Assembly: GCA_028696935.1 (NCBI GenBank)
Contig: JAQVGE010000015.1
Location: 1 to 12,122 of the forward strand
Source: Minisyncoccota bacterium
GTDB lineage: Bacteria > Patescibacteria > Paceibacteria > UBA9973
Length of the DNA: 12,122 nt
Direction: 5' to 3'
A program made the translations under genes and the position numbers. The notes below the pieces were generated by a model. The model worked only from the letters and a program-made list of their open reading frames with translations, did not search any database and was not told the DNA's origin. Shown piece by piece: positions 6,184-12,122 of the stretch. Each line of letters opens with the position of its first letter. Position 1 is the stretch's first letter.

Positions 6184-7842
6184 TTAACCATTTAGCTCTA
6201 TGTAAAATGTTGAGCCTTTATCAAGACCAGGAGATTCAACCCATATCTTACCCTGATGAGCTTCAATTATTTCTTTTGCCAAATAAAGTCCAAGCCCTGT
6301 TCCAGAAGTATTCATTTTACTCCCCTCCCCCCGAGCAAATTTTTTAAATAATAATTGTTTGACTTCTTCTGTTAAACCAACCCCGGTATCTTTGATAGAA
6401 ATTAAAACTTTATCGTTCTTCCTATCAACCCCAATGTCTATTCCGCCTTCTTTTGTATATTTTATAGAGTTATCTATCAAATTTACAATTACTTGCCTAA
6501 TTTTTTCCTTATCTCCAACAATCAAGGAACCCTCCCCATTACCATTAAATATAATTTTTAAACCCTTCTTTTCCGCATTGATAGAAAAATAATTTACCAC
6601 CTCTTCAACTAAAGAAGTTATGTCAAAAGAAGCCATCTCATATTTCATTCCACCTTGTTCAATTTTAGTTACATTCAATAAATCTTCAACAACTTTTGCT
6701 AAATTTTTACTAGAAAGAAAAACTCTCTCTAGTATTTCTTTCGATTCATCTTTAATCTCACCGTAATCTCCCTCTAGAACCATTGACAAATATCCTTGGA
6801 TAACTGTTAAGGGGCTTCTTAACTGGTGTGAAGCCAAAGATAGAAATTCTGTCTTTAGTTCATCTACTTTTTTTAATTTATTATTAGCTTCCTCTAATTT
6901 TAATTTTAATTGTTCTAATTTTTCTCTTTGAGCCACTTCTTTTTTAACTGAATAAATTAGATTTAAACCGACTAAAACAACCATAGCCAAAGTTACTCCA
7001 TTTAGAATAAAATTAGCTGTAACTTCAATAAAAAAGAATTGCGAACTAATCAAAATTATTAGAGAAAAAATCAAAGCCTGCGTAGCAAGCATTTTAATGT
7101 TAAAGGTTTTATATCGAACAATTAGATAAGTAATAAACCCAATAAATACAAATGCTCCAATTGGGCCAATCAAGTTTATCCCATATTCTTTAGTTGCAAC
7201 ACCAAAGACTTCAGAGTACCAAAAAATACTTAAAAAGATAATGACACCAAACACTAATAACTTCAGACTATGTTTGTTTTTTTTATCTAATTCCTCTCTC
7301 TTTAGGTATTTTTTCCCAATAAAAAAAATAATAAATATAGATAATAACTCTACTCCAAACATTACATAAAGGAGAGCTCCGGGAATTCCCTCACAATACA
7401 AATAATCATATCCAGATATATTTAATCTAGTAAAACTAAAGACAATAAAAAATAAGTAAGTAATTAATAAGGATTTTTTATAAAGAGGAGCTAAATCTTT
7501 TTTATTCGCAAATACATAAACAAAATATATAGAACCTAAATAAATTGGTATCTCAAAAATCGGCATTATTTGCCAAGAGAGATATATTAAATTATTAGGT
7601 AAAGCTATCCACTGAATCAAAACATTGAGTATCCATAGACCAAAAGAAACTGTGACTAAGAAAAATAACCGATTGAGAAGTGATTTCCTGTCTTTCATTA
7701 AAATAAAAATTCCTAGTAAGACAGAGATTATTAAAATTGGGATATAAGAGTAATAGAGTAAATGAGGAGCAATACTTAAATCAAAAATTCCTAAAAAGTT
7801 TGCAACACCGTCAGCACATACCCCCGTAATCGAATTAGCCAT
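6184..7842 (-). CDS. Membrane sensor histidine kinase, orphan
   Basis: A 552-residue two-component sensor kinase. The first ~300 residues hold about nine hydrophobic segments (roughly 33-50, 59-79, 89-112, 124-140, 152-175, 192-212, 224-243, 251-275, 280-297), resembling the multi-helix N-terminal sensor of the 7TM-type kinases; no PAS, HAMP or large extracellular domain is seen. A charged coiled coil (about 300-332) leads to the HisKA box SLASHQLRSPLT, with phospho-acceptor His339. The ATPase domain has the N box NLIDNSIKYT (454-463), G1 DTGVGL (485-490), F box FKKFARGEG (about 499-507) and G2 GTGLGL (514-519), so it should be active. There is no response regulator in the window. It is divergent from the ATP-grasp gene by 64 bases. 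AATACT nine bases before the ATG is only a weak -10 candidate. The signal it senses cannot be told. Confidence 0.93.
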   Translation of the reverse strand: MANSITGVCADGVANFLGIFDLSIAPHLLYYSYIPILIISVLLGIFILMKDRKSLLNRLFFLVTVSFGLWILNVLIQWIALPNNLIYLSWQIMPIFEIPIYLGSIYFVYVFANKKDLAPLYKKSLLITYLFFIVFSFTRLNISGYDYLYCEGIPGALLYVMFGVELLSIFIIFFIGKKYLKREELDKKNKHSLKLLVFGVIIFLSIFWYSEVFGVATKEYGINLIGPIGAFVFIGFITYLIVRYKTFNIKMLATQALIFSLIILISSQFFFIEVTANFILNGVTLAMVVLVGLNLIYSVKKEVAQREKLEQLKLKLEEANNKLKKVDELKTEFLSLASHQLRSPLTVIQGYLSMVLEGDYGEIKDESKEILERVFLSSKNLAKVVEDLLNVTKIEQGGMKYEMASFDITSLVEEVVNYFSINAEKKGLKIIFNGNGEGSLIVGDKEKIRQVIVNLIDNSIKYTKEGGIDIGVDRKNDKVLISIKDTGVGLTEEVKQLLFKKFARGEGSKMNTSGTGLGLYLAKEIIEAHQGKIWVESPGLDKGSTFYIELNG

Positions 7843-7906
7843 GTTGGTTTTAGTATTTAAAAATGTTAATATTTATATAGTTTTTAATAGACATTACTCA
7901 TTATAT

Positions 7907-9205
7907 ATGAAAATCCTATTTGTATCAAACGATTTTATTGCTGGAAATCTTGCATATTTATTAAAAAAAGAAGGTCATGAAGTTAAACTTTATATCGAAA
8001 ATAAAAAAGTTAGATCTACTTTTGAAAATATTGTCAAAAAAACAAATAATTGGAAAAAAGAATTAAATTGGGTTGGGAAAAATGGACTAATTATTTTTGA
8101 TGATGTTGGTTATGGAAAAATACAAGATAGTTTAAGGAAAGAGGGATACACTGTCTTCGGTGGTTCTTTTCTAGGGGAAAGACTAGAGACAGAAAGAGAA
8201 TACGGGCAAAAAATTTTTAAAGATTATGGAATAAAAACAAAGGAACTAAAAGATTTTTCTAATATTAAAAGTGCTATAAAATATATTAAAAGAAACCCTG
8301 GACCTTGGGTTATTAAACAAAACGAAAATGGAGATAAAACCTTAAATTATGTTGGGTATTTTAAAGACGGGAGAGATACGATCTCTCTTCTTAAAAATTA
8401 TTCTAAGAAAAATATAGAAGATGAAAAAATATCTTTACATAAAAAAATCGAAGGGATTGAAATAGGAATAGGTAGATTCTTTAATGGATCAGATTGGGTT
8501 GGACCAATAGAATATAATATTGAACATAAAAAATTCTTTCCTGGAGACCTTGGTCCTACTACCTCTGAGATGGGAACATTGATGTGGTATGACAATAATG
8601 AGAATAATAGACTATACAAAGAAACTATCTCTAAAATTAAACCTTTCCTACAAGAAACAGGATTTATTGGTGATTTCGAAATTAATACAATAGTTAATAA
8701 AAGTGGAGCATATGCGTTAGAAGCAACGGCTCGTTTAGGATCTCCAGCTGTTCACCTTCAAGCAGAAATACACAGATCTCCTTGGGGAGAATTTTTATAT
8801 AAAATTGCAAAAGGTGAATCATATAATCTTAAATGGAAAAAGGGTTACGCATTAATAGTCCTCCTAGCTACTCCCCCTTTCCCTTTTGGAGAAAATACAA
8901 AAGATGAAGATTTAGTAGGGGTTGAAGTCTTTTTTAATAATCTAAACAAAAAAGAAATCGAGCATATTAGATTAGATGGTTTATCAAAAAAAACACCTAA
9001 TTCTAAAAAATTATATTTGTCGGATGATGCTGGTTACGTACTCTATGTTACAAATATCGGAAGAACTGTTGAAGAATCAAGAACAAAGACATATTCAATT
9101 ATTAAAAAAATAATTATTCCTAAGATGATGTACAGAAACGACATCGGTGTAAAATTCATCAAAGAAGATTACAAAAAATTAAAAGATTGGGGCTATTTAG
9201 ATTAA
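7907..9205 (+). CDS. PurD-like ATP-grasp ligase, substrate uncertain
   Basis: A 432-residue protein with the overall layout of phosphoribosylamine-glycine ligase: an N-terminal alpha/beta domain, a linker (GYTVFGGSFLGERLE, about 80-94), an ATP-grasp core and a C-terminal PurD domain (LSDDAGYVLYVTNIGRTVEE, about 371-390). The core segment KFFPGDLGPTTSEMGTL (209-225) matches PurD's GDxGPNTGGMG region, and LEATARLGSPA (271-281) matches LEFNARFGDPE. Important residues differ: the N-terminal GGREH motif is replaced by SNDFIAGN (7-14), and the metal-binding Asn of LEFN is Thr274, while Glu272 is kept. I infer an ATP-dependent carboxylate-amine ligase, not necessarily purine synthesis; no other pur gene is near. 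The frame is open to an ATG at 7841, but MKILFVSNDF at 7907 is the natural family start. It ends 5 bases from the convergent transporter gene with no clear hairpin. Confidence 0.8.
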   Translation: MKILFVSNDFIAGNLAYLLKKEGHEVKLYIENKKVRSTFENIVKKTNNWKKELNWVGKNGLIIFDDVGYGKIQDSLRKEGYTVFGGSFLGERLETEREYGQKIFKDYGIKTKELKDFSNIKSAIKYIKRNPGPWVIKQNENGDKTLNYVGYFKDGRDTISLLKNYSKKNIEDEKISLHKKIEGIEIGIGRFFNGSDWVGPIEYNIEHKKFFPGDLGPTTSEMGTLMWYDNNENNRLYKETISKIKPFLQETGFIGDFEINTIVNKSGAYALEATARLGSPAVHLQAEIHRSPWGEFLYKIAKGESYNLKWKKGYALIVLLATPPFPFGENTKDEDLVGVEVFFNNLNKKEIEHIRLDGLSKKTPNSKKLYLSDDAGYVLYVTNIGRTVEESRTKTYSIIKKIIIPKMMYRNDIGVKFIKEDYKKLKDWGYLD

Positions 9206-9210
9206 CTAAT

Positions 9211-10131
9211 TTATAAAAATAAAAAGATACTTCCAATTATCATTAAAATAATTGAGATAGTTTTCGGAACCATAACCTCTTTTGAAATATCCTCTTTTAT
9301 GATATGCGGGAAAAATTTGGTTCCGATAAAAGCCAAGACCATAACTATTGCTGGCTGAAAAGTCCCAACCAAAAAAACCATTGAAATAGGAGCCAACAAT
9401 AAAGCAAAATTGGTTAGAAGATTTCCAGAAATACTCATTAGTTCACTTAAAACATTTACCACAAAAATTTTTTTACCTCCATTTTTGTTCATAAATAAAA
9501 ATTCATTTCTATATTTGGGAACAAATAAATAAAGGAAAAGCCCTAAAACCCCTAACCCTAAATATTCCCAAAAAGAAGAAATCCAGAAATCCCCAGAGAT
9601 AGTTACAAATTTAAAAATGAAACCTGATATAGCAAGAGCCAAAGAAGCTCCCAGCATATATAAAACTGGTTTACTTTTAATTTTATTTTTTTGTCCAGAG
9701 AAATCTATTGAGATAAAAAAAGATCCCAAGATTATAACTGATGAACCAATCATTTGTTTTAAGGTAAGCATTTCCCCTAGAAAAAAATATCCTAATATAT
9801 AACCAAAAACAGGAATCATCAAAAACCATGGAACAATATTAGAAACTTCTTCAATTTCCAGAGCATAGAGATATAATATTATCCAAGTAACGGTCAATCC
9901 TCCATTAACAAAAAGAAGGATTTTATCAAAGGTAGAAATGCTAAAAATACCTGTTCTAAAAAATAGAATAAAAAGAGCAATCAAAAGACCTATCAAACTA
10001 GAAAATAGAACTAGACCGCCAGAGCTTCTTTCTTTTTCTTTTTGAGAATATTTAGAAACCAAAAAATCATCTACAATATTAACTATTGCCCATAAAATAG
10101 GTGCCCCTAATGCAATTAAAAACCAATTCAT
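9211..10131 (-). CDS. DMT-superfamily (EamA) transporter
   Basis: A 306-residue inner-membrane transporter with about ten hydrophobic segments arranged as two five-helix EamA halves. The first half ends with the typical LGEMLTLKQMIGSSVIILG pattern (about 118-136), the second with a less conserved equivalent and IGSIFLFL at the C-terminus. The family exports or imports small metabolites such as amino acids and, in some members, other amines. Substrate cannot be read from sequence. It lies 12 bases after the ureohydrolase stop on the same strand and is likely the last gene of the polyamine operon, so polyamine, agmatine or arginine transport is the context-based guess. No Shine-Dalgarno precedes the ATG at 10131. 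Confidence 0.88.
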   Translation of the reverse strand: MNWFLIALGAPILWAIVNIVDDFLVSKYSQKEKERSSGGLVLFSSLIGLLIALFILFFRTGIFSISTFDKILLFVNGGLTVTWIILYLYALEIEEVSNIVPWFLMIPVFGYILGYFFLGEMLTLKQMIGSSVIILGSFFISIDFSGQKNKIKSKPVLYMLGASLALAISGFIFKFVTISGDFWISSFWEYLGLGVLGLFLYLFVPKYRNEFLFMNKNGGKKIFVVNVLSELMSISGNLLTNFALLLAPISMVFLVGTFQPAIVMVLAFIGTKFFPHIIKEDISKEVMVPKTISIILMIIGSIFLFL

Positions 10132-10143
10132 AGTAAATAAAAA

Positions 10144-11199
10144 TTAAGAATTACTTTTAAGTGAAGCTAAACATAATTTATATAAAGCTCTAGCACCAAC
10201 ATTACCATCCCATTCATTTTCACCAGGTGAAACTTCACACAAATCAAAACCAATAATTTTTTTGCCTGATAAAACAATTTTTTCTAGTAAAAAAGAAATC
10301 TCCTCTAAAGAAAAACCTCCTGGAACAGGAGTCCCTGTATTAGGACATAAGCTTGGGTTTAGCCCATCGATATCAAATGAAATATAAACATTATCAGGAA
10401 GTTCTTTTATTATTTCATCACATTTTAAAGACCAACTCTGTCCATTAAAGATAGATTTTTTTAATTCATAATCACTAAACAAGGAAATTTTATTTTTAAA
10501 TTCTCCTTTGTTTATTATTTCTTTTTCAATATGACTAATATCTCTAACTCCAACCTGAACAATTTTAGAAACTTCTTTTAATTGTAAAATATTATAAAAA
10601 ATAGAAGCATGAGAAAATTTTAAATCCTCATAATTAGGCCTGGTGTCAGAATGAGCATCTATCTGAAGTATTCCAAAATCTTTATTTTTCTTTGCTAGTA
10701 CTTCAATAAATCCCAAAATAACACTATGATCGCCACCAACAATCCCTACTTGTTTTCCTTGTTTTATTAAATCGGCAGTTTCTTCTTTGACATGATTATT
10801 CAAGTTCACACACTCTTGATTAATTTCTTTTTGTAATTTTTTATCAATCTTTCCGTTCTGGTAATTGAATAAATATTTTTCAGCCATCTCCCTTATCTGC
10901 TTATTTTTGTAAAAGATAGGAGAAGGTATATCTTTCATAGCAATCCCCTCTTTCCAGCCTTCTCTATGGAAATCATCATATAAATCAATCTGCTGGGAAG
11001 CTTTTAAAATAGCTTCTGGTCCTTTTGATGTACCAGATAAATAAGAAACGGTTACCTCCCACGGAACAGGAACCAAAACCAACTTAGCTTCTTCTGGTAA
11101 AAAGGGTAAACCGAAAATTCCGTGATCTCGTAAACCGTTCTCGTTAGGATTAAAATTATTAATTTTTTCGTTTAATTTTTTATTCGATTCACTTGTCAT
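10144..11199 (-). CDS. speB: Agmatinase/arginase-family ureohydrolase
   Basis: A binuclear-manganese hydrolase of guanidino compounds that releases urea. All metal-ligand motifs are present: GGDHS with His158, DAHSD with Asp181, His183 and Asp185, and SFDID with Asp276 and Asp278; the family segment GTPVPGGFSLEE (289-300) follows. At 351 residues it is longer than E. coli SpeB (306); much of the excess is a charged helical insertion at about 95-145. The frame is open 14 codons further upstream, but that would overlap the decarboxylase gene; the ATG at 11199 lies 7 bases after its stop and is preferred. Coupled to an NspC-type decarboxylase, the substrate is likely agmatine (giving putrescine) or N1-aminopropylagmatine (giving spermidine). 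Guanidine or another guanidino acid is an alternative, so the speB symbol denotes the family. Confidence 0.88.
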   Translation of the reverse strand: MTSESNKKLNEKINNFNPNENGLRDHGIFGLPFLPEEAKLVLVPVPWEVTVSYLSGTSKGPEAILKASQQIDLYDDFHREGWKEGIAMKDIPSPIFYKNKQIREMAEKYLFNYQNGKIDKKLQKEINQECVNLNNHVKEETADLIKQGKQVGIVGGDHSVILGFIEVLAKKNKDFGILQIDAHSDTRPNYEDLKFSHASIFYNILQLKEVSKIVQVGVRDISHIEKEIINKGEFKNKISLFSDYELKKSIFNGQSWSLKCDEIIKELPDNVYISFDIDGLNPSLCPNTGTPVPGGFSLEEISFLLEKIVLSGKKIIGFDLCEVSPGENEWDGNVGARALYKLCLASLKSNS

Positions 11200-11206
11200 A
11201 AGATTT

Positions 11207-12122
11207 CTATGATAATCTATTTTTAAAATCCTTGTAACCAAACTTCCTAATAATCTTTATCTTATGATTTTTATCAATTAAAGCAATACTAGGAAGATTA
11301 ATGCCGTTAAAGGTATTATTCTTTACCATGGTGTAAATCGCCATATTAAGAAATACTATCTTCTGACCAATAAAAAGTGGTTCATTGAAAACATAATCTC
11401 CTATAACATCTCCGGTTAAACAACTCGGACCAACCAACCGATATAGATTAGAATCATTGTCGTTAATGACTGGTTTTGCTCCTAAAACTGTTGGTAAATA
11501 AGGTATTTCCAAGACATCAGGCATATGAGTTGTTGCTGAAACATCCAAAACAGCAATATTAATATCATTATTAAAAATATCAACAACTTCTCCAACTAAA
11601 ACACCAGCATTTAAAGCCACAGCTTCCCCAGGTTCTAAATAAATATCTAAGTGAGGATATTCTAATTTAAACTCCCTAATTATCTTGATTAGTAAATTTA
11701 AATCATAACCTTTTCTTGTAATATGATGCCCCCCTCCAAAATTAACCCATTTCATTTCTCCTAAAAATCTGCCAAACTTATCTTTAAAAACATCAAGAGA
11801 TCTTTTCAGAGCATCGGCATCTAATTCGCATAAGTTATGAAAATGTAAACCTTCAATTCCTTCTAAATTATTTTCTTTAAAATTTTTAATAGTTACCCCA
11901 AATTGTGATTTAGGTCTGCTTGGATCATAAATAGAAACATCTGATTCACTGTGTTCTAGATTAACCCTTAATCCGCAAGAAATATTTTTTTTCCTGACAA
12001 TATTTTTAAATCTATTCCACTGCGAAAATGAGTTGAAAACCAGGTGGTCTGCATATAACATATAAGCTTTAATGTTTTTTTCGGTATAAGAAGGAGAAAA
12101 AACATGCACTTCTCCACTAAGC
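11207..12122 (-). CDS. nspC: Carboxynorspermidine/carboxyspermidine decarboxylase-type enzyme (N-terminus beyond window)
   Basis: A PLP-dependent, alanine-racemase-fold decarboxylase that makes a terminal aminopropyl amine from its carboxylated precursor. The frame is open to the window edge, reading LSGEVHVFSPSY across a GTG at 12107-12109 that is an internal valine, so the N-terminal strand with the PLP lysine is outside. Visible family segments, in order: VNLEHSESDVSIYDP, GLHFHNLCELDADAL, VNFGGGHHIT, LEPGEAVALNAG, LDVSATTHMPDVLE, the catalytic-cysteine segment YRLVGPSCLTGDVIGDY and MAIYTMVKNNTFNGINLPS. Each matches NspC closely. The stop (TAG, the only non-TAA stop here) is 7 bases before speB, indicating one operon. 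Whether the substrate is carboxyspermidine, carboxynorspermidine or carboxyaminopropylagmatine cannot be told. Confidence 0.94.
   Translation of the reverse strand, partial: LSGEVHVFSPSYTEKNIKAYMLYADHLVFNSFSQWNRFKNIVRKKNISCGLRVNLEHSESDVSIYDPSRPKSQFGVTIKNFKENNLEGIEGLHFHNLCELDADALKRSLDVFKDKFGRFLGEMKWVNFGGGHHITRKGYDLNLLIKIIREFKLEYPHLDIYLEPGEAVALNAGVLVGEVVDIFNNDINIAVLDVSATTHMPDVLEIPYLPTVLGAKPVINDNDSNLYRLVGPSCLTGDVIGDYVFNEPLFIGQKIVFLNMAIYTMVKNNTFNGINLPSIALIDKNHKIKIIRKFGYKDFKNRLS

Noticed and set aside
6359..6592. Plus-strand open frame inside the histidine kinase ATPase domain
   Set aside because: Antisense to conserved N and G1 box coding sequence with no family resemblance; a shadow frame.
7841..7906. 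22-residue N-terminal extension of the ATP-grasp protein
   Set aside because: The extra residues overlap the start codon of the divergent kinase and do not fit the alpha/beta N-terminus; MKILFVSNDF is the natural start.
8398..8619. Minus-strand open frame inside the ATP-grasp gene
   Set aside because: Antisense to the conserved ATP-grasp core; no independent support.
9617..9802. Plus-strand open frame inside the EamA transporter gene
   Set aside because: Antisense to transmembrane coding sequence; no start context or motif.
12107..12109. GTG as start codon of the decarboxylase
   Set aside because: The frame continues to the window edge and the residues before it (LSGEVHVFSP) fit the conserved NspC pattern, so it is an internal valine and the gene is cut by the window.
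1..12122. Possible recoding of TGA: of 12 visible stop codons 11 are TAA, one TAG, none TGA
   Set aside because: All genes read through cleanly under the standard bacterial code with no in-frame TGA, and zero TGA among 12 stops is not surprising in A/T-rich DNA.
1..12122. CRISPR arrays, tRNA genes, insertion sequences, phage genes or toxin-antitoxin pairs
   Set aside because: I looked on both strands and saw no regularly spaced repeats, tRNA cloverleaf, transposase, terminal inverted repeats or phage-type protein.

Overview
The window looks like chromosomal DNA from a small-genome, strongly AT-rich bacterium, most likely a member of the Candidate Phyla Radiation (Patescibacteria, Parcubacteria-like). 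I infer this from the tight packing with short gaps, the scattered single informational genes (aspS, trpS, dnaB, recR, rplU, cysS) outside their usual operons, the small lineage-type hypothetical proteins, and the lack of any purine-operon context around a PurD-like gene. No sequence search was possible, so this placement is an inference. There is no rRNA, tRNA, CRISPR array, insertion sequence or phage gene that I can see.

Left part (1-6090): a leftward operon trpS - small two-helix membrane protein - aspS (aspS runs off the left edge) is divergent from a rightward dnaB - recR pair. recR converges on leftward rplU across an A/T-rich hairpin. rplU is divergent from cysS, which converges on a newly noticed 48-residue cysteine-rich, zinc-finger-like protein (5944-6090, minus) across a strong shared hairpin terminator.

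Middle (6184-9205): a membrane histidine kinase without a partner response regulator is divergent from a PurD-family ATP-grasp protein that has lost hallmark PurD residues.

Right part (9211-12122): a leftward operon of a carboxynorspermidine/carboxyspermidine decarboxylase-type enzyme (cut by the right edge), an agmatinase-family ureohydrolase and a 10-helix DMT/EamA transporter. Together these point to a spermidine-type polyamine pathway. The decarboxylase-ureohydrolase pairing fits either the putrescine/carboxyspermidine route or the putrescine-independent carboxyaminopropylagmatine route.

Two window-wide features stand out. None of the 12 visible start codons has a Shine-Dalgarno-like sequence. 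Several operon heads (trpS, dnaB, cysS, rplU) have a -10 element ending only 6 to 10 bases before the ATG, as expected for leaderless mRNAs.
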